Source of the DNA: Aquanectria penicillioides
Taxonomy: Eukaryota; Ascomycota; Sordariomycetes; Hypocreales; Nectriaceae
Length of the DNA stretch: 64,000 nucleotides
Direction of reading: 5' to 3'
Assembly: GCA_003415625.1 (NCBI GenBank)
Contig: PYIU01000001.1
Span: 4,092,746 to 4,156,745, forward strand
Under the pieces are notes generated by a model that did no database searches, was not told the DNA's origin, and was given only the letters and a program-made list of their open reading frames with translations. Of this stretch, positions 10,198-21,359 are shown piece after piece (the stretch's first letter is position 1; every line of letters starts with the position of its first letter). The position numbers were made by a program, and so were the translations under genes.

Positions 10198-12222
10198 ATG
10201 AAACGCTTTTACGCAAAGCTCTTCAGCAGCACCGATGCCACTCGCGTCGATGCTGGGAGCACCTGCACCTACTCGGACTCTGACGATGAAGAACTCCTCG
10301 AGACCTTCACAGAGCTCAGTCTGGATGACTTCGCAGGCTCTCTACGTTTTGACACCCTCCAAGATACGGTCTCTCGACGTGCCAGCATCTTGGAAGGGCT
10401 GTTCAAAGGCGCAGCGACCAAAGTCAACAACCCTCAAAGTGCTGCAGGCGATCAGATCGCCATCCAGATTCGTGAGCAGCTGAAAATCGTCTTCGCAAAG
10501 CAGAAATGCTTGTATCTTCGATATTCGCCTTTCAAAGGTAAGCATCTCCTGTCTCGATTCACTTCTGCCTGGTTCTCAACGGGGAGGCTAACCCAGTTTC
10601 ATGAAGGAACATCTTCGCGTCCTCGCCAACAAGTCATACGGAGGAACCGAGCCAGTTGCAGCTGGTCTCAAGAACTACTTGTCACGCCTCTGCAGGGAGG
10701 CCTGGGTCAGAGACGGCAAGATCGTCAGTCTCATTAAGGAATATGAAGGAATGGACGACTTGGAGGTAAGTATTTCAACCACAGTTTCTATTTAATGTGA
10801 AGCTCATGTCTGCCTAGTTTATCTCTGATGACGAATCTTCTGAATGCTCCGATCTCACTACCGAGATGTCTGAAATTACCAACATCTGTGACTAGGAGCA
10901 CAGAGGGAAGCAATATCAGCATCTCCCAAAATACCACCAGTCAATTTTGTCCGATGATGTCAACAAGATTCACTGGCCTGCTGACAAGCCTCCTTTGATG
11001 AAGCCTCCGGCGACATTATGGAACCTGGAGCTGTACACACCCGCCGTCTCATCATGAGCAACCTTCCTGCAGGAATCTCCCCACCCAAGTTCTCAAAGGA
11101 GTTCAGGCTTGGGGTGGAATCCTCAGCATAACTGCCGTCAATCCGTGCAAACTCACAGATGGCAAGTCTTCTGCCATCATCGAATTCAACTGGGCTTCTA
11201 GTTGCAAGTTGTACGAAGTACACGCCCGAACTACCGCTATTCACTACCTGGACGCCGAAGGTGTCCAGCATCGCGCCAACGTTCACAAGATCCCAACCCG
11301 ATCTTATCCTGTCTCCTCTACTGAAGAACCTCTTCGGGGTGCTGATGACAACCCATGGGCCTCTGGTCGGGTCTTGCACTTCACCCAGTTTCCTCAGGTA
11401 GGCGTTTGGTACTTCCTCGAAAAGATTGGCACCTCCAACATCATCGATGTGTCATACCATGAAGCTACCAACATCCTGCTAGAGGGTACGTTGACTGTTG
11501 AATTCACTTCCATCTTCCATGCTGGTCGTGCCCGTCATTTAGTTGAAGGCGGAAAGATTGGATTCTACATCCCTAGTGAGAAACATCAAATTCGAAACTT
11601 CTACTGCGACTCCGACTTCTACAAGCAAACGCAGTGGGCCTCGAACTCTAGCTATGATATCGGGTATATCCCGATCGACCATATCGCCTTGAAGTGGGAT
11701 GCCTCTCCTTGGAACAAGGCTTGGTTGACCACCACCGATCCATCCGACTTTCACAACCAGTACAAGCTTATCGCAAGCCCTGACACACCTAACAATGCTC
11801 TTCAACAGTCTTTGCAGATCGACACTAGCTACGCGGCGGATAACGGTGCCAAGGCTCTAGCATTCCAGGGCTTCCACTTTACTCTTGTGGGAGGTACTAT
11901 CAGAGTCTATCTCCAGAACGGCACTTGGTCTATCGCTTCTGAGGAAGAGATTGAGTATCTCATGGAAAGGAATCTACACAAGCCTGATTGGGCTAAGTTC
12001 TGGGACCTCTACTTTGAGAACAACGACATGCTCAATATCCGCAGGTGGGAAACTTATGGCCAGATTGCCAAAACTCGTCGTCTGCAAGCTTCTGAGCAAG
12101 TTTGCCTTGATGGTGACATGTGCGCTTGCCTCAAATGCCACATCAAGCAATCGCCAATTGCTCCTGAAGTTCAGGATTACATTTCCTTCGGAAGACGAGC
12201 AATTTTCCAGGTCAACCACTAA
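10198..12222 (+). pseudogene. disrupted RRM-like protein gene, three 1-nt frameshifts and one in-frame TAG
   Basis: Reads as one gene of three exons (10198-10537, 10597-10765, 10818-12222) ending at TAA 12220-12222. Introns are 10538-10596 (GTAAGC, branch GGCTAAC) and 10766-10817 (GTAAGT). Exon 2 needs one more T at 10597-10599. TAG at 10893-10895 is in frame with good coding sequence on both sides. One more C is needed at 10989-10990 and one at 11079-11082. With those three bases the length is exactly 639 codons including the stop. The protein has an acidic N-terminus and an RRM-like segment (RRLIMSNLPAGIS, then AWGGILSI). A roughly 330-residue C-terminal region, undamaged, matches no domain I know. 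Either a decaying gene or, for the frameshifts, homopolymer consensus errors. Start ATG 10198 fits the coding frame. Confidence 0.62.
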
Positions 12223-12830
12223 CTGGTCCTGATCTTTTGGATCTTCTCCGGCATCGTTGATTTCTCGGGCTCTCTGGCAGTTAGATCTCGGAGCCTTGTC
12301 GAGCTTGGAGACTTAGAGGTCTAGATATGGGAGATTTGTGATGCAGGTAGACATAGGGAAGGGAGAGACTGTTGACTGACGCGACGCCCCGTAATGGCAA
12401 GATTGCACTTGAATTTGAGGAGGCGAGAGCGCAAGGTGTGAAACAAGGGTCCTGGAAATATTTCCTTGGAGGAAGTGACGCACCTACAGAGAAACATGGT
12501 GGACAGATGTAGGCTTGAAGCCTCAGGCAAGATTTGAGTAGGACTCATACAGAGACAGATAGGACCACAGATGAGAATACATCACAACTTTTGCTAACAT
12601 ATTTGCGTATTGGGCATCATAAATGCTGTATCCTCGTGAACTTTCTCAACTAGAAATACGTCATCTTAAGTTTCAAGCCCGATTCTTGATTGAATATGAT
12701 TATGATTGTGAAAGACCAAGACTCCAAGACCCAATGCCTGCCTTGTATCTTGATGCTTCATTGTCTCTCATGAATTGTTTTTCTTATGCCATGGACCACC
12801 CAAGCCGACCGAGGTAACACAAAAAAAATC
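12223..12830. other. intergenic, convergent 3' flanks
   Basis: Between the convergent RRM-like and chromodomain genes. No coding signal or element recognised; the second half (12570-12800) is AT-rich, as expected for 3' UTRs. Confidence 0.5.
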
Positions 12831-14544
12831 TCAATGATACGCAGGAATCATCCCTAACTCCATCCCAGTGTTCCCGTTCCACCCTGTCACTCCTCGACCT
12901 CGAGACTTCTTCGTTGGAGGTTCCTCTACGACAAACAACTCCTCTTGATCGCCAAGCCCCCCATCGCGTGCCGTTTCTGGGCTGTCCGCCTGGCTGCCCA
13001 GCATATCTACGTCATCGCCGCCTGCGAATGCTTCGCTCACGCTCTTGAACTGCTTCCCCGGTGCCCACGGGAGCGTCATTTGCTGCAGGCCCTTCTTTTG
13101 TTGCTGTTGCTGCGGCTGCTGCTGCTTCTTCTTCTTCGACGCAGGTGTCTTCTTGGACTTGTTTAGGAACTCCTCGATGAGATCCGGGGGCAGGTTGTCC
13201 TCAGGTTCCCAGGAAGGATTCTGGTCGGGAGGCCAGTCGCCTTCCCACAGGACTTTGAAGTAGCGAACCACGCCCACGCCTTGGACATCGTAGAGCTCGG
13301 TAGCTTCAACACGCTTGACATCCAGACGGGCTCTGCGTCATCTGACTCGCTTCCCACATACTGTGGGGGGAGACCTTGAAAGTTGAGTTTTGTCTGCTTC
13401 GTCGCTGGTTTCTTCTTCTCTCTAATTTCACTCGTCTCCTTTCCTGACCTGCCTGCCGAGTCCTTAACTATCGATTTCGATTTTGCCTTAGCACCCGCAG
13501 CGACAGACGGGGTCTCCGGCGGAGGTTCTGGAGTGTCGTGATCTGATGATGAGAATGTTGCAGTGCCTCCTAGAGGCGTCAATGATGTTGTTGGCCGGAT
13601 GATTGGCGTAAACCCGGACGACGTGCTCGAGAGGCCAGGGATGCTGGGAAGGGGCACTGGCGTTTCTTTCTTGGCGCTTGATTCCGCCGCCGACGCCGTT
13701 GAGGGCATCTTTGGCGTGGAACGCTTTGCTGCCTTGGCCTTCGCCGAGTGCAGGACCGACTTTGGCTTGGTAGGCACGGGTGTATTGTTGATAACACCCA
13801 ATCCTCTCGAAGACTTGGATTTGGCAGGTTTGCTCCTTGCTCCTCCCTCTTGCGCCCGTGTTTGCGGGTTCTTGAATCTGTCCCCATGGTTGGTCGTGCG
13901 CGCATCCTCAAGATGACCCTCAGCCTTGGCACGTGTTGAGGCACCTAAAAGCTCCCGTTCCAGCTGTCGAGACGGGCTTACTTCTTCATCTGAAAAGTCC
14001 TCGAAATCCCGTAATCTCTTCTTCGACGGTGTCGTGATACTCATGGCGCCGCTCTTGGGTCGCCCGGTCTTCATGGCCTCGTTGTCTAGCTCTGCCACCA
14101 CAGCTGCCTCTATTTGACTGTGTACAGGCGGTCGCCCACGCTTCTTCGGCCGTAATTTTACCTCTGCCTTGTCCTTCTCCATCCTCGCCCTCTCCTCATC
14201 CATTTCCAGCTCCATCTGGTACTCCCATTCTTCAAGAGCGTGTGGGGAAATGTAGTCGAGGATTTGCATGGCGGGCACCAGCATTCGAGCTGCCGGGAGA
14301 TCATTCCAGCCGATAATATAGGTCATGCGCTTCGGCAATGACTTCCCATCTGCAGCAAGCCCCGGGGAGGGAAGGAGGATACGTTCTAGGATGTACGCGG
14401 TCGAGTCTTGCGAGGGCAGCAGGCTGATGCCCTGCAGTGGGGGCCGGTGCCGGACACATAATCCTTTCGTCTGGGCCCCAAGGGGATTTCGATTCGCGTT
14501 TTTCTGTCGAATTCTTGGCTCTCTCTTCGTGCGGTGATCGTCAT
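12831..14544 (-). CDS. chromodomain/AT-hook protein (frame broken twice in the sequence)
   Basis: The gene reads from ATG 14544 to TGA at 12831, but needs one extra base at two mononucleotide runs: G5 at 14439-14443 and CC at 13322-13323 (plus strand). With both restored it is exactly 571 aa. Order: an N-terminal basic region, a degenerate chromo-like segment (TYIIGWNDLPAARMLVPA...ALEEWE), AT-hook motifs (KKRGRPP, then GRPKSG), a long disordered Ser/Pro/Lys region, and a canonical C-terminal chromodomain half (VVRYFKVLWEGDWPP...SWEPEDNL). A Lys/Gln-rich tract and a basic nuclear-signal-like tail follow. Two chromo-like modules and AT-hooks suggest a heterochromatin factor. Neurospora CDP-2 of the HCHC complex is a possible relative, at low confidence. 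A start further upstream, near 14668, would be in another frame. Confidence 0.72.
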
Positions 14545-15337
14545 GGCACGTGGGGCGAGGCCATCGCGCGTGGGAGCTCGAACGAACACCTGTGCGATCC
14601 GCGCTGGAGCTTGTAGTGGTTTCGGTGCGGTGACCAAGCGCCAGCGCGGCGGCTTGAAGGGCTCTCATTAATCTCGAAGAAAAACTTCTTCCAAACAGAA
14701 GACGTTTTTAAGGCCCAAGATGCGTTGGTCTCTTGGGTACGTGTGTTGTTTCGCCGTTTCGTCACTGGGATGCTGCACACCGTGAACCCTAGTGCAGGCA
14801 CACCCTACTGAATGAGAGCCCAAACACGAGCTTTTAGGCTGACTAAGCCTCTCAGGGCGGCCTGTGAAAAAGGCTATAGTGATTCACCAAGACAATATTC
14901 AGAAGCCGTTACAGCCTAAAAAGTACTCAAAAGTGAAGGGGAAAGTTGATTTAACATTCTATTAAATCGGATTTAAATCGATCAAAAAACTAAGTAAGCC
15001 GATTTTTCTAGATTTCAATAGCCCTATCTTCATGCTATGTAAGAAAAAAAACATTTAATAGCTTATACTTGAACGGAGCTCGGGTCTTCAGCTGCTCCGA
15101 AACGGTTCCTGGCACTTGGTGGCGCTTAACCGCGGTTAACAAGCGCCAACTTTTTCACACTCTTCCATGAGATCACGAATTCCCAAATCCCAGCTCTCGG
15201 AAAAGCTACCTAGCAAGTTGCAACCCCGTCCACGACGACCGCGACCGACCCATCTCCACTCCGTCCTTTTCAATGCGCACGTAGCTCCTTCGCTGCGCCC
15301 ACTCCGAGCTTCGATTTTCCCATTCTTCTCCGAAAAC
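14545..15337. other. divergent promoter region, chromodomain gene / PAM17
   Basis: Roughly 800 bp between divergent starts. A 120 bp stretch at 14935-15065 is strongly AT-rich (repeated ATTTAAAT-like words). No gene recognised. The plus-strand ATG at 15167 is in frame with PAM17 and discussed there. Confidence 0.5.
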
Positions 15338-16131
15338 ATGGCCTCGCCCTTGAAGACGTTCGTCCTGCGCTACCCGTGCCAGGCGGCCGCCGTCGCCACG
15401 GGCCGCACCACTGCGGCCGGCTTCGTCGCCAGCGTGCCGAAAGCTTCCTTCTCGACTGCCGCCCGCCCCATGATGTGCCTCTCGTCTCGCCTTCCCGTTC
15501 ACCAGCACTCCCTTGCGGCCACTGTCCCCAAGGTGTTTGTCCGGGCTAACTCGGGTCCGGCCTCGCTCAATGCCGAGCCTTCCCAGAACGCAGACACCTC
15601 CGCGGCGCCCCTCGATTGGAACACCTTCTTTGATCTCCGCCACAAGCGTCGCCGTGTTCAACTAGTCTTTTCTTTCCTCACCAGCGTCCTCGGTGCTGGT
15701 TCCGGTGCCGTCGTCCTGTCTACTGGTGCCGGCGAGCTCGTTACCGAAGCTATTTCCCTCGATCCTGTCGTCACTCTTGGTTTAGCCACCTTCTCATGCG
15801 CCGCTCTGGGCTGGCTCGCTGGACCTAGCCTTGGAAGCCAGGTCTTCTGGCTTCGTTACCGAAAGTGGAAGAAGCAGATGACCCAGAAGGAAGCCCAGTT
15901 CTTCGCACGCATCAAGAAGCACCGTGTCGATCCTAGCAACTCGAGCGCTGGTAACCCAGGTATGTCATTGTCCAATCCGCATTACTTTTGTACATCAATG
16001 GCTGCAGAATTGGCTAACCAGTTCCAGTTCCCGACTTCTACGGCGAGAAGATCCAGAGTGTGTCTGGATACCGCCGGTGGCTGAAAGACCAGAAGGCCTT
16101 CAACAAGAAGAAGACCGCCAACTTTGTGTAA
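15338..16131 (+). CDS. PAM17: PAM17, presequence translocase-associated motor subunit
   Basis: Two exons, 15338-15959 and 16028-16131, with intron 15960-16027 (GTATGT...branch GGCTAAC...CAG); TAA at 16129-16131. Pam17 is an inner mitochondrial membrane subunit of the TIM23 import motor. The protein begins with an Arg/Ser/Ala-rich mitochondrial presequence. [15 protein letters not shown] opens the conserved domain, followed by two hydrophobic segments ([13 protein letters not shown] and [19 protein letters not shown]), the [12 protein letters not shown] block, and a C-terminus ending DFYGEKI...[13 protein letters not shown] chose ATG 15338 because presequence-like residues start there; an in-frame ATG at 15167 would add 57 residues. 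It converges with UBA4. Confidence 0.93.
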
Positions 16132-16159
16132 ATTACCATCCTCCCCTACCGAAAAAAAT

Positions 16160-16195
16160 CACAACCGCACACGCACACGCACACGCACACAAACA
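16160..16195 (+). repeat. (CACACG)n microsatellite
   Basis: Four near-perfect CACACG units followed by CACAAACACC, in the 3' flank between convergent PAM17 and UBA4. Likely 3' UTR of PAM17; no function inferred. Confidence 0.8.
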
Positions 16196-16422
16196 CCACC
16201 CTCCATGTCAGCAGCTAGTCTATTTGGCAAACTTCATGTGTAATGGCGCAGCTGTCGGGCAAGGACAGGGCTGCCCCAGTTGTTGCGACCCCGGAGTTTC
16301 CGCGGGCATGTATGTATCATATCTCAAAACTCTCTCATCTGACCGAAATGGCTATTTCTTATTTCCTCTCTTCTTCCATTTTTTGACCTTTTCCTCTCGT
16401 TTTTCTTCTTCTCTTATGTCCC

Positions 16423-17930
16423 CTATATGAATGGAACGCTTGGATCAACGGCGCTTTTCCACGCCTTGATACCTCCCGTAATGTCACCGATGAAACGCTC
16501 GCCATTGTTGTCTAGCCCGAGTTCCTTGAGCTTCTTGGCAGCGATCTGCGAGTCGTTGCCTACTCGGCAGACGACGTAAATCGGTGTTGATGGCGAGAGG
16601 TCGGCCGGAAACCCTTCGGGCATGGCGTTACCTCGGGTGTTCATGAATCGGCTGATTGGGACGTTGATCGAACCAGTGATGTTGCAGAGGTCAAAGTGTT
16701 CTTTTTCTCGGACGTCCAACAGCAGATGGCCCCCCTTGTCTTCTTTCAGGACCTGGTCATACTGTTCTGCTGTTACCCTCTCATCCGATTCGAGCAGTTG
16801 AACAGGCTTGTTCACACCGCAGAATTGGACATAGTCTATCGACGACTTCAACGTCGCCAGGGTCAATATCGTTTCCTCATCGCATGCAAAGCAGCCTTTT
16901 CGCTTGCCCCTCATTCTCACGGTCCGGAACGGCGTGTCTGCCATACCGCTAAATAACAACATTGTTGGCGCCTTGGCTACATCCCCTGCACTCTCGAGGT
17001 CCCCACGCGCAATCAGCTTGATGGCCTCGAGAGCCTGCAGGACGCCCATGACACCAACAACGGGACCGATGATTCCTCCCTCGCCGCAGCCCACGACGCT
17101 CTCGGGCGGCGGTGGCTTCGGGAACACGCAGCGGTAGCAAGGGCCATGGCGGGGTGGGTTGTTGAGGACAATTAGCTGGCCGGAGGATTGGAAGGCAGAG
17201 GCGGACACCAATGGCTTGGATAACATGACGCAGATGTCAGATATGAGGTAACGGGAGGTCGGATGATCGGTACAGTCAAGGACAAGATCGTAGCCAGAGA
17301 CAATATCCTCTGCGTTTTGGGGAGTCAAATGTGTAGTGTGAGCGCTGTAGGTTATGGTTCGGTTGAGCCTGGTAGTTTAATGAGTGTCAGCAAACGAGGA
17401 ATGATCTGTCGCGCGCAGTGCAGGGCTCAGCGTACTCCTTGAGATATGTGATGGCGCTCTCGACCTTGCTTCTCTCGACCCTGCTCGTCGAGTGCGCAAC
17501 CTGGCGATGGAGATTCGACACCTCGACTTCATCGCCGTCCACGAGCCCTAGCTTTCCCACGCCCGCTCCCGCCAGATACGCGGCTGCGGGACATCCCAGG
17601 CCTCCTGCGCCGACGAGCAGCACCCGAGCCCTTTTCAACCTCAGCTGACCTAGAAGAGAGTCGTCTCGTGAGCAAAAAAAAAAATTCAAGGAAAATCATG
17701 CATCAAGCAAGATGAACAGGTGACTGACCTTGAAGCCCAAAGTTAGGAACAATCATTTGTCGGCTGTAGCGCTCGTACTCGTGCGCTTCCAAGGGCCACT
17801 TCCATGCGGCTTGCGCCTTCGCATCCTCGACTTGTTTCTGTGACTCTGCGGCGGCCAGCTGCGATCTAAGGTCTTCCAGCTCGGCTTCGCGCTTGGCAAT
17901 CTCCTCGCGGAGACAATCGATCCTTTCCAT
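16423..17930 (-). CDS. UBA4: UBA4/MOCS3 adenylyltransferase and sulfurtransferase
   Basis: Three exons on the minus strand: 17930-17729, 17649-17436 and 17368-16423 (453 aa, TAG at 16423). Introns are 17728-17650 (79 bp, with a T-rich 3' half) and 17435-17369. The enzyme adenylates and thiolates the ubiquitin-like Urm1 for tRNA thiolation and Urm1 conjugation, and MoaD-like partners in molybdopterin synthesis, in the cytosol. An N-terminal coiled-coil precedes [11 protein letters not shown]. The nucleotide site is [10 protein letters not shown], zinc cysteines lie in CYRCVF and CFACDE, and [12 protein letters not shown] is typical of the ThiF fold. The C-terminal rhodanese domain ([13 protein letters not shown]) has the active-site loop VVCRVGNDS. 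Length is normal for the family. It diverges from SLX9 over 335 bp. Confidence 0.96.
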
Positions 17931-18265
17931 GTTTTACCCGTTGATTTCTCTTTCTATTTGAAAAAAAAAAAAACACGGGGAAAATTATGAATAGAGAGTT
18001 GCTGGGAAAACGCCTTGTCGCATGCTAGAGTTGAGCTACCCCCAAAAGCACGGCCCGTTTGGACGTGAGATCAGTGCCCCTCTATAAAAGCTCGGTGTGC
18101 CCCACCATTCCCCGCTGTGCTGCGCTCGGTGAGGGGCGCTTCACCGAAAATATTTCTGGTTCTGCGGCACCGCACAGCGAAAGCCCTCTGGTTGGTTTTG
18201 TTCCGCCCTTTGCAAACGAAGACTACGACTCCGCCCCTCTCCCCAAGGCTGCGGAACAAGACAAG
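17931..18265. promoter_or_regulatory. divergent promoter UBA4 / SLX9
   Basis: 335 bp between the two start codons. It contains an A12 run (T12 for UBA4) at about 17960, a TATAAAAG-like word near 18082 and GC-rich patches. The two genes act in tRNA thiolation and ribosome assembly, so shared growth-linked control is possible; no specific factor site is claimed. Confidence 0.5.
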
Positions 18266-18981
18266 ATGGTGATTTATCCTCACGGATCCCTCTTCCCCAT
18301 TCTGAAATTGGCTGTTGGCTAACATGGCCCTGTGCCTCTCAGGCTCCCCTCCCGCCCTCGTTCAAAAAGCCTTCGGCTCGCACCCTCCGCCACCAGCGCA
18401 TCACGGGCCAAATCCACCCTCTCCTGCCGGCCAAGACGTTCCGCGCGGACGCCGCAGTCTCGGACGATTTCCTCTCGTCAAAGCGCGACAAGCGCCTCAT
18501 CAAGCACTCCTCCTTCGTCTCTAAGATCACCTCGTCGCGCATCTCCAAGGCCAAGCGCCGCCGCCCAGGCAACAAGCTCAAGACCAACCTCGACAGCCTC
18601 GCCGACGCCCTGCCCGAGCTGGCCGAGGGCGAGGGCCAAGCCGAGCTCTCCGGAAAGATCAAGCACAAGAGTCTGCGCAGCCGCAAGGGCGCCCTGAAGC
18701 GCAAGGAGAGGGTCGTCAAGGGTGAGATGGATCGGTTCGGCGTCAGCATGGCCAAGCTCGTTGCCACGCCTGGTGCCCCCGCGGCCCAGGTGCACGCCCC
18801 CGCGGGAATCCAGCGTGACGAGGACGATGAGGACGAGGACGAGATGGACGGCCAGCAGAGCAAAGCCTCTGAAGCAAAGCCTACGTCTGCACCTGCGCCG
18901 CCGGCGAACCGGTGGGCAGCGCTCAGAGGATATATCTCAGCCACCATGGAGCAGAACCCTGCCTTTACAAGCAAGAATTAA
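18266..18981 (+). CDS. SLX9: SLX9 ribosome biogenesis protein; ATG alone forms exon 1 coding part
   Basis: Coding exon 1 is only ATG at 18266-18268. Intron 18269-18342 follows (GTGATT donor, branch GGCTAAC, acceptor CTCTCAG), and exon 2 runs 18343-18981 (213 aa, TAA). Spliced, the protein starts MAPLPPSFKKPSARTLRHQR, which is how fungal Slx9 proteins begin; unspliced, ATG 18324 reads a non-Slx9 frame. The core has SSKRDKRLIKHSSFVSKI, KRRRPGNKLKTNLDSLADAL and HKSLRSRKGALKRKERV, then MDRFGVSMA. The tail is acidic and disordered before RWAALRGYISATMEQN. Slx9 is a nucleolar factor needed for pre-rRNA processing and 40S export. The C-terminal RWAALRxYI block is a common feature. The donor is not the usual GTAAGT. 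Confidence 0.9.
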
Positions 18982-19950
18982 AGGAAACGGGTACAACGGA
19001 GGAAACTTGGCCATTGATACCATTACGGATGAGATTGTTTCGCCGCGCTGTCCATTTATATGAGCTGTCTCATTGCTGCAATGCCATGACGTAGGCTGGA
19101 TCGAGGAGTTTAAGGAGTTAGGGGATAAAAAAAAAGAGCTTGATCAAGACTGAATGAATTGATAGAAAGTATAGTCTTTATGCACCACCATGCCGTCTCT
19201 GCTCTTCTCATCTCTTCTCATGTCTTTTAAGTCATTGCCATATCTTCCAACCGATCCTTTTCCACCATCCTCCCAACGCCTTATCGTCGCATTGTTGCAT
19301 GCCTTCTTCAATTTCCTCCCAGACTCTGCCAATGGACAGTTATTTACACAACCACGTTGACACCAGTGCCCTCATGGTTGGATGTCTGTGTACAAAAGCA
19401 CGCTCACACTCTGACGTAATCGCCATCCAACGCCAAACGGAAAAACACATCCGCTATCAAAAACCAAAAGGCAAACAAGGAAAACAAAAAAAAAAAAAGA
19501 TCAAAGTCGACCGTTCCACATCCCTCATGATCGTCGTGACTGATGTATATCTGAGCTCGTACCGGCTTCTTGAGAGTTCGCCTGAATTCCATGGTTATAC
19601 CCTAACCGTCGTTTACCCCGTATCTTTATTACGGTGTAAGTGCTGGGTTTGGATCGTGGCCGAAGTCGAGTACTCAATGTGTCCTGAGTAGGTCGCCAAT
19701 TGCTCCAGGGATACAAGGGCGGACTTGGGTTAGACGGCTCGTCCGAACTTTCAGACGAGGCTCGGTGAACCCCGTTCTCAGAATCCCCGGTGTTATTATT
19801 TCTGGCTTTGAGCGTCTCAGAGCTTGGCTGGCCGGGTGAACGATTTTCAACCCGGACATGTCTACTGGGCTCCTCTTCCACCTCGGGCTTCCTCATCTCC
19901 CGAAGCACGAGCTCCTCGAACTTTTCGCAAGAGCCATGGCATTCCGATCT
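18982..19950. other. intergenic, convergent SLX9/DEN1 3' flanks
   Basis: No gene called. On the minus strand a 141-codon frame runs from 19950 to 19525 directly behind and in frame with the DEN1 stop codon (see findings). An A12 run is at 19488-19499. Confidence 0.5.
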
Positions 19951-20886
19951 CTACTCGATGCGAGGGGGCGTCTTGTTGTGAGTGAAAGGGCTAGCGCTCC
20001 TCCTAATTCCCTTATCAGTCGCGCCCAAAGAAGAAAATTCCGGAGAAGGCGTGGGAAAACACTTACGATCGTCGTCGTTCACCCTCCTTTCGAAGATTCT
20101 CAATGATGCGTAGCATCTCCTTGCGACCGCCGTAGCTATCAACCATTTTGCCTCCCATGCTCATGGATACCTTTTCCCGGGCATTTGCACAGAGGAGGCG
20201 CTTCACGAGAAGGTGTCGCATGAGCAGGCAGACAAAAACACCACAATCGCTGCCGTTCTCCTGCTGGGGACAGTCTTCCAGATTGATGAAGCGCAGAGGG
20301 CGCTGGAGCACCTGCGCAAGCTTCCTTGTCGCAAGGTTGGCCTCAGCAAAATTGGCGCCTCCGAGAGAGTCGTAGTGGAAGGCGACACCGTCAAGAGCGG
20401 AGACAAGAAGTAAAGACCAATGGCTACCACCCTCGGCGACGCTCACGTTACGGTTGTCGTTGATGGGAAGAAAAATGTGGGTGACCTTTGAGAAATCGGG
20501 TAGAGCGGCGCGGACCTGTCGCATATCGGGCTCCTTCATGAGAAGGAAGGTCATGCTGGGACGTAGGAGAATGATGCGAGCCTGGGGATACTTGGGGAGA
20601 GTCTCACGCTCCAGGTACTCCTCCCAAAAGGCGATATTGTTGTCCGTCAACCAATCATGCTTCAGAGCTTTGATATCCTCGACGGTCAAGAGCACATCGT
20701 AGTAGCTCAAGTAGGGCTTCTCGGGCGCAAGCTGTATGTGTAGCGATGTCAGTAGGTGTCATTGGCAACGATGCCAGATAGCAAGTGTTCCCAATGGGAA
20801 GTCCAGATCCTATGCGACGAGGAGGGGGGAGGGTCTACACGTACGGAGTCGCCAAAGTGGCGGGCCATCCTCTGACGGAACGTCAT
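19951..20886 (-). CDS. DEN1/SENP8-like NEDD8-specific cysteine protease (C48)
   Basis: Three exons on the minus strand: 20886-20845 (14 codons), 20731-20067 and 20002-19951 (252 aa, TAG at 19951). Introns are 20844-20732 (GTACGT...CATACAG) and 20066-20003 (GTAAGT...TTAG). The Ulp1/SENP fold shows the full catalytic set: His in GGSHWSLLL, Asp in FHYDS, Gln and Cys in DCPQQENGSDCGVF. The N-terminus LSYYDVLLTVEDI...LKHDWLTDNNIAFWEEYL is the substrate-recognition part of DEN1-type proteases, which trim or remove NEDD8, and distinguishes it from SUMO proteases. The last exon encodes a short basic Ser-rich tail. The size agrees with DenA/Nep2-type enzymes. The open frame after the TAG is reported separately. 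Confidence 0.93.
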
Positions 20887-21192
20887 CTTGTTATCGTACT
20901 TTGAATGTTTGACCAAGACAGCCGAGCCTTCCGAATTTGCGGTCAGGGTCGTTGAAGTCGAAGCCGAGGTCGAGGTTGAGCTTGAGGTATCGGTGGAGAG
21001 GGAACGCCAATGTCGAGTTCGTTTTCGTTGAAATGGAAACCAGCCGTGTAGGCGCCTACTGTAATAGAACCAAAGGAAAAAAAAAATTAGATCTCGGCGA
21101 GTGAAAAAGCGGGTCGATGATCTTCGGGGTGGGCGGACGCAACGCTCGAACACCAGCAAGCCGAGGAACGCGGACGGGCAAAGTAGAATAAA

Positions 21193-21218
21193 GAGGACAA
21201 AGAGGACAAGGAGGACAA
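21193..21218 (+). repeat. GAGGACAA tandem repeat, 3 copies
   Basis: Three imperfect copies of an 8-9 bp unit (GAGGACAA with spacer A or G) in the DEN1 upstream region. Confidence 0.8.
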
Positions 21219-21331
21219 AAGGAAGAAACGATCTGTGCGGCGGGGGGGAACCGGGATATGGGGGCGAAGAAGAGGTTTAGTAAGATGGGGAGCGGGTGAA
21301 AGCGTGAAGATGATCAAGAGATATGTGAGGA

Positions 21332-21359
21332 GGTGGTGGTGGTGGTGGTGGTGGTGGTT
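21332..21359 (+). repeat. (GGT)9 microsatellite
   Basis: Nine GGT units, (ACC)n on the DEN1 strand, about 450 bp upstream of the DEN1 start. Confidence 0.9.
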
